The translations under genes and the position numbers were made by a program. Positions 16,488-24,324 of a DNA stretch of 64,000 nucleotides are shown in pieces. Below the pieces are notes generated by a model, which was given only the letters and a program-made list of their open reading frames with translations, made no database searches and was not told the origin of the DNA. The DNA comes from Acrocarpospora pleiomorpha (GTDB lineage Bacteria > Actinomycetota > Actinomycetes > Streptosporangiales > Streptosporangiaceae), in assembly GCF_009687885.1 (NCBI RefSeq), contig NZ_BLAF01000007.1:124001-188000 (forward strand), in the 5' to 3' direction. Within the stretch, counting starts at the first letter, position 1. Every line of letters starts with the position of its first letter.

Positions 16488-18194
16488 TCAGGACGCCGGG
16501 ACCTGCGTCCGCAGGTCGGCCACGTGGTGGGCGGCTATGTAGCCGAAGGTCATCGTGTGGGCGATGCTCGCGCCGGCCCCGGGGTAGGTGCGCCCGACGA
16601 CCGTCGCGGCCATGTTTCCCGCGGCGTACAGGCCGGCGATCGGTTCGAGCTGCTGGTCCAGGACCTGGGCGTACTGGTTCGTGATGACGCCGCCTATCGT
16701 CCCCACATCGGCGGCGAAGATCTCCGTGGCGTAGAACGGCGGTTCGGCGAGCGTGCCGACGGCCGGGTTCGGCTTGTTGCCGGGGTCTCCCAGCGCCTTG
16801 TTGTACTGCGATACGCCGCGGTTGAACTCCGGGTCCTGGCCCCTGGTGGCGTACTCGTTGAAGTTCGCGACCGTGGTGGCCAGTGTCCGCGGGTCGACGC
16901 CGATCAGCCGGGCGAGTTCTTCCACGGTGTCCGCGCGCTTGATCCAGCCTTGGGACACCCATTCCTCCGGCAGCCGGCCCGGAAGCACCGAGGCGAGGTT
17001 GCGGATCTTGGGCATGCCTCGTCCCCATGGGTACTTGCGCCGGAACGCGTCGTCGAAGATGAGCCAGGCGGGTACGGCGTCGTTCGCGTACATCGCCTTC
17101 ACCACCTCGATGTAGGAGTTCGACTCGTTGACGAAGCGGCGGCCCGACTTGTTCACGAAGATCGTGTGGGGGAACTGCCGGGCGGTGGTGAGGTTCGAGA
17201 TGGCGATCTCTCGGCGGGGGGCGGGGTTCCAGACCGCCTCGTCCATGTAGTCCACCTTCGCTCCGAGCGCGATGGCGGCCTGCAGGACCGTGCCGGTGTT
17301 GCCCGGGTTGCCCATGGTCCGCTCACCGTCGTTCGGCTGTGTGTCCGCGTTGTAGCTGAGCCGCATCTCGCCGTTGCGTTCAAAGCCGCCCGCCGCGAGC
17401 AGGACCCCTCCGGTGCCGGTCACGACCGTGGGCACACCGTCACGCTCGGCCCGTACGCCGACGACCCGGCCCTCGGAGACAACGAGTTCCCGGACGTCTG
17501 TGTTCAGCCAGATCGGGATGCCCGTATCGACGCAGGCTTTGGTCAATTGGCCGACCAGCGACATGCCGTTGGTGAGCAGATCCTTGCCGAGTAGCCTGCT
17601 GATCTTCGTACGCAATACCACTCGAGCCGCGGCTCGGAACGAGCGGGCCGAACGGAACGCGGCGGGAAGGTTGCGCACCTCGTTGGTCATGACCGCCAGA
17701 TCGAGGCTGCGGCCCATGCCCGGGTTGATCTTGCTGTGCCATTCGCCGAGTTGCCTGCCGTCCCAAGGGATCCCCTCGATCGAACGGCCTCGGGCGTGTC
17801 CGCCCTTGCGGTTGTCGTAGTAGTCGCTGTAGCCCTCGCAGCGGGTGAGCTTGACGCCCTTGCGCTGGATGAACGAGATCATCGCAGGACCTTGAGCGAG
17901 GAACGCCTTCCGCCGTTCCATCGACGAGGCGTCGTCCGGGTCCCCGACCACGGACTGAAGGTAGGTCAGTCCCGCCTCGTAGGAGTCCGGCACACCCGCG
18001 GCCCGCATCAAGGGATTGTTCGGCATCCAGACGACGCCCCCCGACATCGATGTCGAGCCCCCGACAACCTCCCGCTTCTCCAGGATCACCGGCTTGAGCC
18101 CTGCTTCAGCCGCTGCCAAGGCCGCGGTCAGCCCTCCCCCGCCACTTCCGACGATGACGAGGTCGAATGATTCAGCTGGGGAACCCACGGCCAC
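16488..18194 (-). CDS. KstD-like FAD-dependent dehydrogenase
   Basis: A 568-aa flavoprotein of the fumarate reductase / 3-ketosteroid dehydrogenase superfamily. The dinucleotide motif IVGSGGGGLTAALAAAEAG lies at residues ~13-31 and the C-terminal FAD motif YAAGNMAATVVGRTYPGAGAS near residue 525, which is the KstD-style pattern. Start is GTG 18194 behind GTAGGTGG; GTG 18188 is a close alternative. It would desaturate a ring ketone next to the carbonyl, consistent with a pathway for a cyclic (steroid- or terpenoid-like) compound; the substrate is not determined. Operator site 5 sits 12 bases upstream. Confidence 0.88.
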   Translation of the reverse strand: MAVGSPAESFDLVIVGSGGGGLTAALAAAEAGLKPVILEKREVVGGSTSMSGGVVWMPNNPLMRAAGVPDSYEAGLTYLQSVVGDPDDASSMERRKAFLAQGPAMISFIQRKGVKLTRCEGYSDYYDNRKGGHARGRSIEGIPWDGRQLGEWHSKINPGMGRSLDLAVMTNEVRNLPAAFRSARSFRAAARVVLRTKISRLLGKDLLTNGMSLVGQLTKACVDTGIPIWLNTDVRELVVSEGRVVGVRAERDGVPTVVTGTGGVLLAAGGFERNGEMRLSYNADTQPNDGERTMGNPGNTGTVLQAAIALGAKVDYMDEAVWNPAPRREIAISNLTTARQFPHTIFVNKSGRRFVNESNSYIEVVKAMYANDAVPAWLIFDDAFRRKYPWGRGMPKIRNLASVLPGRLPEEWVSQGWIKRADTVEELARLIGVDPRTLATTVANFNEYATRGQDPEFNRGVSQYNKALGDPGNKPNPAVGTLAEPPFYATEIFAADVGTIGGVITNQYAQVLDQQLEPIAGLYAAGNMAATVVGRTYPGAGASIAHTMTFGYIAAHHVADLRTQVPAS

Positions 18195-18206
18195 CTACTT
18201 CCACGT

Positions 18207-18222
18207 TTCTAGAATCTTGGTA
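18207..18222. promoter_or_regulatory. Operator site 5 of the catabolic regulon
   Basis: TTCTAGAATCTTGGTA lies directly before the KstD-like gene. It shares the TTCTAGAA core with site 4 (8027-8042) and the CTTGG right half with site 3. Confidence 0.45.
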
Positions 18223-18339
18223 ACGTCACGTTAGCCGTAGGTCGGTCAGGCAACAAGGCCCCTTAGCGGCCTCATCCTTCAGGGCCTTGAGGTCGGCACC
18301 CGGCGAGTCGACGTCCCCAGTCCGCCATCCGCGCCGCCC

Positions 18340-18506
18340 ACTACGGGTATGCGCTGATGCTCGCGATCACCGGCGGCCCTCCGGCCGCTCCGCGCCGTTC
18401 TCCCAATTCTTCGGCCAGGCGCGGCCGCGACCCGCTGCCGGTCGGGATCCACTCCCCCGGCCACATGGCCGTCACCGGCGAGCAGGCCCGCGAGGAGTTC
18501 TGGCCG
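18340..18506 (+). pseudogene. Remnant of an LLM-class flavin-dependent oxidoreductase
   Basis: The plus-strand translation contains LMLAITGGPPA and then RDPLPVGIHSPGHMAVTGEQ followed by AREEFWPL, which resembles the stretch around HSPGHVA in luciferase-like F420/FMN monooxygenases. The middle is out of frame and the homology stops abruptly where the next, opposite gene ends. No start and no C-terminal part exist. The interval from 18223 to the end of the Rel-like gene holds nothing else I can support. Confidence 0.5.
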
Positions 18507-19574
18507 CTAGATGGGCTTGTCTGGTTGGCCGAGGCCGAGTTTCGCGCGCAGGCGGGTGACGCCGGCGTGGAGGACGGGAGGCACGGTGATCAGGATGACC
18601 ACGGCGTCGCCAAGGCTGTTCCGTGCGGTCTCCACGATCATCCAGCCGAGCAGCACGGTCAGTGGGGTCCAGGTGCGCAGGTCTGTCCGCAAGATCCAGC
18701 GGAGAAAAGTCAGGAGACAGCCGGTCAAGGTGTGCCGCGTCGGGCGGCGCAGGGTCAGAGCCAGAGCGGGCATGCTGATGGCCAGCCTGAGCGCGAAGCG
18801 GGTGCGGGCCCGACGATCCCGCAGGACGTCGAGCTCGCCGAGCCATTCGTCCAGATAGCTCGCTCTAACCGCCACTGGGAGAAGCAGCGCGCCGAAGGCG
18901 AGTACCTGGTACGTCGCGCCGGTGTCCCCGGGGAGGTGGGTCAGGCGGGCGCGCGCGATCGATTCGAGTTCGTCCGCGACGTCCCGCAGACCGAGGCGCC
19001 CGGCGAGCGGCGCCATGACGTCCAGGGTCTGCTGGCTCTTCAGCCGCTGTTTCTCCTGGTCGAGGTGCTGGATGGTGCGCATGTTGTGCAGCCGGTCGAT
19101 CACCTTCAGGGCAAGACTGCGGTCGTCTGCGGCATCGATGGCCGCCTGATCGTGCCTGCGGTCGAGCTCGGTCATGCTCTGGACCAGCGTGGTGATCTCC
19201 TCGCCGAACTCCGCGCGAAGCTGCGCGGCGTCGCATCCGGTGTCCTCGATGACATCGTGCAGCAGTGCAGCGCAGACGGTGGCACAGTCCAGACCGGCAT
19301 CGATCGCGATCTCCGCCACTGCGACGGGGTGGGTGATGTACGGGTCGCCGCTCTTGCGCACCTGGCCAACATGGCGCCGGGCGGCGAACTCGTAAGCACG
19401 CCGGATCCTGCCACGCTCCGCAGCCGTGAATTCGGCGGGCAACCGCGCCAGCAGCGGCTCCACCAGGCCGGCCCTAACGTCACCAGCCGAAGGCTCACGA
19501 CCGGTCATGACGTCACCAGCCGAAGGTTCGCGACCGGTCATGACGTCGTCTGCCGAAGATTCGTGGCCGGTCAT
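18507..19574 (-). CDS. Rel/SpoT-type HD hydrolase domain fused to membrane helices
   Basis: A 355-aa protein. Residues ~35-230 match the HD domain of Rel/SpoT enzymes: RRHVGQVRKSGDPYITHPVA, LLHDVIEDTG, LKVIDRLHNMRT and TLDVMAPLAGRLGL, with the hydrolase residues (H, HD, ED, DRLHN) all visible. The (p)ppGpp synthetase domain is absent. The rest contains several hydrophobic segments (LAFGALLLPVAV, TPLTVLLGWMIV, AVVILITVPPVL), so the hydrolase is probably membrane bound. It may degrade (p)ppGpp or a related nucleotide. Its first 33 residues are three copies of an 11-aa repeat (MTGREPSAGDV-like), each starting with Met, so translation may begin at any of them. It overlaps the PadR stop (ATGA). 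Confidence 0.85.
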   Translation of the reverse strand: MTGHESSADDVMTGREPSAGDVMTGREPSAGDVRAGLVEPLLARLPAEFTAAERGRIRRAYEFAARRHVGQVRKSGDPYITHPVAVAEIAIDAGLDCATVCAALLHDVIEDTGCDAAQLRAEFGEEITTLVQSMTELDRRHDQAAIDAADDRSLALKVIDRLHNMRTIQHLDQEKQRLKSQQTLDVMAPLAGRLGLRDVADELESIARARLTHLPGDTGATYQVLAFGALLLPVAVRASYLDEWLGELDVLRDRRARTRFALRLAISMPALALTLRRPTRHTLTGCLLTFLRWILRTDLRTWTPLTVLLGWMIVETARNSLGDAVVILITVPPVLHAGVTRLRAKLGLGQPDKPI

Positions 19575-19608
19575 GACGTCGCCGGCCGGAGGTTCGCGGC
19601 CGGTCCGC
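19477..19608. repeat. Four-copy 33-bp tandem repeat across the padR / HD-gene junction
   Basis: Units are 19477-19509, 19510-19542, 19543-19575 and 19576-19608. Units 1 and 2 differ at two bases and the others at several. Each of the first three ends in GGTCATG, i.e. the ATGA-type start/stop overlap on the minus strand. The unit nearest the PadR gene encodes its last residues in one frame, and the others encode the repeated N-terminus of the HD protein in another frame. Confidence 0.9.
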
Positions 19609-19900
19609 GGGACCGCTCGGCTCGATCGAGGGCGGCGCGAGCCCGAAGTGCGCCCTTCTCGGTCAGCGTGTAGTAGTACCGGGCGCGGCGTCCCTCGGCC
19701 AGGTGCTCGGCCGCGGACTCCTTGCGGCGCTCGATCCAGCCGAATTCACGCTCCAGCCGGGCCAGGATCGGGTAGATGGTGCCGCTGGGCTGGCGGGTCT
19801 TCTCGCACAGTTCCAGCCCGTAGCGGCGCTTGGCCGGGTCGGACAGCATCTCTTCCAGCACGAGCATCGTCTGCAGCGTCATCCGCGGACCATCCGTCAT
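19571..19900 (-). CDS. PadR family transcriptional regulator
   Basis: A 109-aa winged-helix repressor. ATG 19900 gives MTDGPRMTLQTMLVLEEML, the normal PadR start. RRYGLELCEKTRQPSGTIYPILARLEREFGWIERR is the DNA-binding core, and RRARYYYTLTEKGALRARAAL is the wing and C-terminal helix. It is coupled to the Rel-like HD hydrolase through an ATGA overlap, so it likely controls both. An ATATC/GATAT inverted repeat lies directly upstream. Confidence 0.88.
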   Translation of the reverse strand: MTDGPRMTLQTMLVLEEMLSDPAKRRYGLELCEKTRQPSGTIYPILARLEREFGWIERRKESAAEHLAEGRRARYYYTLTEKGALRARAALDRAERSRGPAANLRPATS

Positions 19901-19918
19901 ATATCGGACTCTAGATAT
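19901..19918. promoter_or_regulatory. Candidate PadR operator
   Basis: ATATC (19901-19905) and GATAT (19914-19918) form an inverted repeat separated by eight bases, touching the PadR start codon. AT-rich dyads of this spacing are typical of PadR sites. Autoregulation is inferred. Confidence 0.45.
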
Positions 19919-20449
19919 CCAACGCGGAACGTGACATCTCCTCACGGGTGATAACCATCTGACTAGTCGCCAGCCGCAGGCGACAAAGCGGACCAAACTC
20001 CTGGCCGCCGCCCGCGCCCGTGATCGCCTGGCCACCCGCACCCGTGGCTTCGCCGCCCCACCCGTGATACTTGCCGCCCGCGCCCGTGGCCTTGCCGTCC
20101 GTGCCCGTGGTCGCCTTGTGGATCGGCTCAATCTTGTTCGCATCCAGCGTTCTCCAGCTCCGCGGTCTCCTCGCCGACCAACTGCTCGCTGCCCGTGGCG
20201 AGCCGGAAACCCAGCACATCAATGCTCGACTTGATCAGCGATCACCCGTTTCAAGGGGATTGAAAGTTCACTGAAGGCGGATGGAGCTATTTCTAAATAT
20301 GCCCAGATCAAAGGATTCCCAGAACCTCGGAGTCGGCGAAAAACCACGCTTATGAATTGAGGCGAGCGCGTACTTATCCGCATTGCGGATTCCGCCATCC
20401 TCATCATCGCCGCACCGGAACAGATTTGCCTACTCACCGGGAAGGCGTG
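19919..20449. other. Gene-free interval with a short Gly-codon-rich repeat tract
   Basis: About 530 bases between the divergent padR and acyltransferase genes. From 20010 to 20115 there are imperfect repeats of the type CCCGTGGCCTTGCCGTCC; on the minus strand they read as TGTDGKATGAGGK-like Gly/Thr/Ala-rich peptide. That frame (19911-20222) has no convincing family match and no strong ribosome site, so I do not call it a gene. The segment 20260-20400 is relatively AT-rich and probably holds the acyltransferase promoter. Confidence 0.4.
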
Positions 20450-21535
20450 ATGAAGATGACAACGGCGACAACCAAGATCGAAGGCACGACGACCAAGGTC
20501 GAGAGCACGACGTCCCGGGCGGTATGGGCAGATGTCGCCAAGGGCGTCTGCATCCTCTTGGTCGTGCTCTGGCACACGGTCAACAAGCACTACCTGCAAG
20601 TGGATTGGAAGATCAGCGCGCCGATCCCGGCCATGTGGGGATTCTTCGGCGACCAGCTGATGACCCTGCGGATGCCGCTCTTCTTCACCATCTCCGGCAT
20701 GTTCGCCGTCAGCGCCTACCATCGCCCCTGGCGAGTGGTCGTACGCTCCCGCGTCGCCAAGTTCCTCTACCTGTACTTAATCTGGATGCTCATCCACACC
20801 GCAATCCTGTGGTTCACTCCGGGCTTCGACACCACCGCCGCACGCAGCCTCGGCCAATTCGCCGAACAGCTCACGATCACCCCACCCAACCTGTGGTACC
20901 TCTACGCACTCGCGATCTACTTCGTCGCCGCCAAAGCCCTCCACCGGGTACCCGTGCCGATCCTGCTCGGCGCCGCCGCCCTACTGGCGGTCGTGGCCGC
21001 CGCCGACCTGATCGCCACCCCCGGCAACCGCGGCTCGCTCCTCCAGAACTTCGTGTTCTTCCTGCTCGGCCTGCACCTGCGCCCACACATCGAACGCCTG
21101 GTCCGCAACACCAGCTGGCGCCGGGCCGCCGCCGTAGCCGCGGTGTACGCCGTGGCTACGGCGGCAATGGCCGCCACCGCCACCCAGCAGACCCCCACAA
21201 TCTGGACGACGGTGTCACTGATCGGGACCGTGTTCGGCCTCAGCGCCGCCCCGCTGGTGGCCCGATGGACCCACATCGGCGCGGCCCTGTCCTGGCTCGG
21301 CCGCCGCACGCTCCCGATCTACGTCATCCACATGCCGCTGCTGGCGCTACTACACATAGCCCTGATCGGGAGGCTGTCCAACGCGAGCCCGGCCGTGCAA
21401 ACCGTACTCGCCGTCGCCTACCCGGTCATCGTGACAGCACTGCTGGTGGCACTGTGCCTGCTCGCCGAGTACGGCCTGAAGGCGGCCCGGGCGACCTGGC
21501 TGTTCGAACTCGCCTCCCGACGTACCCGAGTCTGA
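20450..21535 (+). CDS. Acyltransferase 3 family integral membrane protein
   Basis: A 361-aa protein. ATG 20450 follows GGGAAGGCG. Residues ~25-50 hold the family signature VAKGVCILLVVLWHTVNKH with the conserved His. RMPLFFTISGMFAV and VAKFLYLYLIWMLIH follow, and about ten membrane helices are predicted. Members transfer acyl groups to sugars, polysaccharides or lipids at the membrane. The first 20 residues are Thr/Lys-rich repeats (TTTKIEGTTTKVESTT). It is a lone gene ending at a small hairpin; the acceptor is unknown. Confidence 0.85.
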   Translation: MKMTTATTKIEGTTTKVESTTSRAVWADVAKGVCILLVVLWHTVNKHYLQVDWKISAPIPAMWGFFGDQLMTLRMPLFFTISGMFAVSAYHRPWRVVVRSRVAKFLYLYLIWMLIHTAILWFTPGFDTTAARSLGQFAEQLTITPPNLWYLYALAIYFVAAKALHRVPVPILLGAAALLAVVAAADLIATPGNRGSLLQNFVFFLLGLHLRPHIERLVRNTSWRRAAAVAAVYAVATAAMAATATQQTPTIWTTVSLIGTVFGLSAAPLVARWTHIGAALSWLGRRTLPIYVIHMPLLALLHIALIGRLSNASPAVQTVLAVAYPVIVTALLVALCLLAEYGLKAARATWLFELASRRTRV

Positions 21536-21536
21536 C

Positions 21537-21553
21537 TCCCCCCGAATGGGGGA
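21537..21553. terminator. Short GC hairpin between convergent genes
   Basis: TCCCCC and GGGGGA (21537-21542, 21548-21553) form a six-pair stem just after the acyltransferase stop and before the convergent SDR end. There is no T-run; in actinomycetes this is often enough. Confidence 0.45.
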
Positions 21554-21575
21554 TCGAACCCACCGCGGCGCAAGG

Positions 21576-22301
21576 TCACCAGGGTACGACCCCGTTGTCG
21601 TCGAACAGCTGGCCGGTCGGACCGTCGTCCGGCAGGGTCGCCAGCCGGATGGCGATCGCCGCGCCCTGCTCGGGGGTCTGTGTCCCACTGAATCCGTTGA
21701 GGTCGGTGGCCACGTAACCGGGGCAGGCGTTGTTGATGAGGATGTTGGTGCCGCTCAGCTCCTTGGCGTACTGGATGGTGACGGCGTTCAGGTAGGTCTT
21801 CGTCGGCGCGTAGACCCCGCTGATCCCCCCGAGGTCGACGCCGGGTGTGGTCTGTAGTGTCAGGGAGCCGACGTGGCTGGACTGGTTGACAATCCTCGGG
21901 TGCGCCGAACGGCGCAGCAACGGCAGCATCGCGTTGGTGACCCTGATGACGCCGATGACGTTGGTCTCCATCAGTCGCCGCACGGTCTCGAGGTCGATGG
22001 TCGTGGGTTCCTCCGGCCAGCCGCCGGCAACGCCGGCGTTGTTGACCAGTACGTCGAGCCGTCCTGCCCGCTCCTCGATCAGTTGGACTGCGGCGGTCAC
22101 GCTCCCGCCGTCGGTCACGTCCAGGGGTACGCCGAACGCGTCGGCGCCGGCCGCGCGCAACTTCGCCACGGCGTCCTCCCGGCGCTGCTCGTCCCGGGCG
22201 CCGACACCAACGCTCCAGCCCCGCGCACCCAGCCCGGCCGCGATCTCATACCCGATTCCCTTATTCGCGCCAGTGACCAGCGCGATCGTCTTCTCGCTCA
22301 C
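21576..22301 (-). CDS. SDR family oxidoreductase
   Basis: A 241-aa short-chain dehydrogenase. GTG 22301 gives VSEKTIALVTGANKGIG, the usual N-terminus of this group; ATG 22313 is an alternative. Motifs are TGANKGIG, NNAGVAGG, the catalytic Ser in NQSSHVGS, YAPTK (YxxxK) and CPGYVATDLNG. It resembles carbonyl-reductase-like SDRs that often act on small aldehydes or ketones. It is divergent from a LysR gene with a 106-base shared promoter region, the classic regulator-target layout. Confidence 0.88.
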   Translation of the reverse strand: MSEKTIALVTGANKGIGYEIAAGLGARGWSVGVGARDEQRREDAVAKLRAAGADAFGVPLDVTDGGSVTAAVQLIEERAGRLDVLVNNAGVAGGWPEEPTTIDLETVRRLMETNVIGVIRVTNAMLPLLRRSAHPRIVNQSSHVGSLTLQTTPGVDLGGISGVYAPTKTYLNAVTIQYAKELSGTNILINNACPGYVATDLNGFSGTQTPEQGAAIAIRLATLPDDGPTGQLFDDNGVVPW

Positions 22302-22407
22302 GACAGTGAGCATGCCCGCACTGCAGCCGGGCACCCAACACCATCTCGGTAATGCAGTAATACCCGAGCGGTATCGATCAGCCGTCTGCCGTCATTAGCC
22401 TGGGCTC

Positions 22408-23319
22408 ATGGAGATACGCGAGCTGCGGTACTTCGTCGCCGTCGCCGAAGAGCTGCACTTCGGCAAGGCTGCCCAGCGCCTTGGGATAGCCCAGCCGCCC
22501 CTGTCCCGCACGATCAACCAGCTCGAACGGCGGCTCGGAATCGCACTGCTGGAACGCAACAGCCGCAAGGTCACGCTCACCGAGGCCGGATCCGTGCTGC
22601 TGGCCGAAGGACGCGCGATCCTCAGCGCAGTGACCGCAGCTGAGCGGCGTACCCAACGGGCCGCGACAGCACCCCCCAGCCTTGTCCTCGCCGTCAAATC
22701 CGGCACCGCCGGCGAACTGCTGACGAAACTGCTCGACGCCTACGTCGCAGAACCCGGCGCAGCCACCGTCGATCTGCTGCTCTGCGAGGCACACCAGCAC
22801 CAGCAGCTGCTGGAGGACGGGCAAGCCGACGTGGCTCTGCTACACCTGCCCTTCGACTCAGCAGCCGGGCTCGACACCGAAACCCTGTACACAGAGGGAC
22901 AGGTCGCGATCCTGCCGACCGCACACCCGCTCGCCAGCCATTCCCAGGTCCGGATGGCCGACGTCACCACTCTGCCAAAGCTCCCGATGGCCCGCTGGCC
23001 CGGTCCCGACGGCAACTACCCAGAAGGACCGGGCGCAGAGGTAAGGAACCTGACACAGCTCTTCCAGCTGATCGCGCTAGGCCGTACCACCGTGGTCATT
23101 CCCGAGTCAGCCAGCGCCGACCTGCGCCGGGACCTCGCCGCCGTACCGGTCCTGGACGCTCCGCCCGTGACAACGGTGATCGCCTGGCCGCCGCACAGCC
23201 GCCTTCGTACAGTTGCTGACCTGATCCGCGTTGCAACGGCGGCGGCTGCGCCGGTCACGCTTCCGGGTCGTGGGCGAGGACCGTCCGGCCTCCGTCGACC
23301 GGGAGGGTCGCGCCGGTGA
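22408..23319 (+). CDS. LysR family transcriptional regulator
   Basis: A 303-aa regulator. MEIRELRYFVAVAEELHFGKAAQRLGIAQPPLSRTINQLERRLG is the LysR helix-turn-helix, followed by an effector-binding domain from about residue 90. It is divergent from the SDR at 21576-22301 and presumably activates it. Its last ~20 residues (LPGRGRGPSGLRRPGGSRR) lie over the 3' end of the convergent SDR at 23255-24025, so the C-terminus looks extended by read-through into neighbouring sequence. Confidence 0.9.
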   Translation: MEIRELRYFVAVAEELHFGKAAQRLGIAQPPLSRTINQLERRLGIALLERNSRKVTLTEAGSVLLAEGRAILSAVTAAERRTQRAATAPPSLVLAVKSGTAGELLTKLLDAYVAEPGAATVDLLLCEAHQHQQLLEDGQADVALLHLPFDSAAGLDTETLYTEGQVAILPTAHPLASHSQVRMADVTTLPKLPMARWPGPDGNYPEGPGAEVRNLTQLFQLIALGRTTVVIPESASADLRRDLAAVPVLDAPPVTTVIAWPPHSRLRTVADLIRVATAAAAPVTLPGRGRGPSGLRRPGGSRR

Positions 23320-24025
23320 TGAAGGCGGCGTCTTGCGACAGCAGGTACGTGATGGCGGCGGCGATCTCCTGCGCGTCGGCCACCCGGCCAAGCGGGTGCA
23401 CGACGGCCATCTGTTCTTCGATGCGGGCGGCGGCCTCCGCTTCTTGGGAGGACAGGAAACCGGCGTAGCGCTCGGTGTGCACCGAGCCGGGTGCTACCGC
23501 GTTGACCCGGATGCCGTGCGGGCCGTATTCGACCGCCAGTGCCCGGGTCATCCCCTCGATGGCCGCCTTGGCGGTCACGTACGGCAGCGAGCCCGGGACC
23601 GCTTGGCGTGCCTGATGGGAGGAGACGTTGACGATCGCCCCGGGCGTTCCGGCGGCGAGGAACCGGCGGACCGCGGTCGTGCACCCGACCACGGCCGCGT
23701 CCAGGTTCAACGCGATCAGCTCCAGCACCTGCCGACTGGTGGCCGAATGCACCGAGGCGTTCCGGAACACGGCGGCGTTGTTGACCCAGCCCGCCAGCGG
23801 CGCCACGGCCTCGGCCGCGTCGGCGGCCCGCTCCGTGACGCGCTCATCGGCGGCATCACCGGCCACGCAGACCAGGCGCCCTCCCGCAGGATGTTCCTTC
23901 GCCCAGGCCAGGGCCGCCGGATCCCGCTCGATCGCGACCACCATGCCGCCCCCGGCGACCAGCCGCTCAACCAGCGCCCGGCCGATCCCCCTGCCTCCCC
24001 CTGTCACCACATACGAACGGCTCAT
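23255..24025 (-). CDS. SDR family oxidoreductase
   Basis: A 256-aa short-chain dehydrogenase. ATG 24025 follows GAGGAGG. It has TGGGRGIG, NNAAVFRN, the catalytic Ser in VNVSSHQ, YVTAK (YxxxK), VAPGSVHTER and LPVDGGRTV, all intact. The substrate is not evident. The 3' end overlaps the LysR gene by 65 bases in the opposite direction. Confidence 0.9.
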   Translation of the reverse strand: MSRSYVVTGGGRGIGRALVERLVAGGGMVVAIERDPAALAWAKEHPAGGRLVCVAGDAADERVTERAADAAEAVAPLAGWVNNAAVFRNASVHSATSRQVLELIALNLDAAVVGCTTAVRRFLAAGTPGAIVNVSSHQARQAVPGSLPYVTAKAAIEGMTRALAVEYGPHGIRVNAVAPGSVHTERYAGFLSSQEAEAAARIEEQMAVVHPLGRVADAQEIAAAITYLLSQDAAFITGATLPVDGGRTVLAHDPEA

Positions 24026-24049
24026 GCCCCTCCTCGCCCTCCGCCACAC

Positions 24050-24240
24050 ACCATCACAGCGCAGACTCGACGGATATCGCACCGCGCTCGCCGAAGCAGG
24101 CCATGACCTCGGCGACGTACGCCTGGTCCGGCACCGCACGACACGCCCTGACCACTGCCCGAGAACTGCTGTCCTAAAGGAGCGTCCGGTCGCGGTCTTC
24201 GCCGCCGACGACACCCTCGCCACTGGCGATCCTGAGAGCC
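24050..24240 (+). pseudogene. Degraded LacI-family regulator fragment
   Basis: Plus-strand translation gives RRLDGYRTALAEAGHDLGDV and, after a change of frame, ALTTARELLS, then again RPVAVFAADDTLATG. These are the consecutive conserved blocks of a LacI-type effector domain (RxxGYxxAL..., TxxxLL, AVFAANDxMAxG). Neither the DNA-binding part nor the C-terminus is present and the frame is broken at least once. Confidence 0.55.
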
Positions 24241-24324
24241 GCATGAGGTCACCCCAGGCCAGCACGAGGGCGCCGTCGTCCGCCCTAGTCCACGAGGACC
24301 GGCCTTGCGACGTGGAAATCGCCT

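Noticed and set aside
21537-21575. tRNA T-arm-like sequence (GGGTTCGATCC on the minus strand) near the terminator
   Set aside because: The stem does not pair correctly and no anticodon or D arm is present; chance match.
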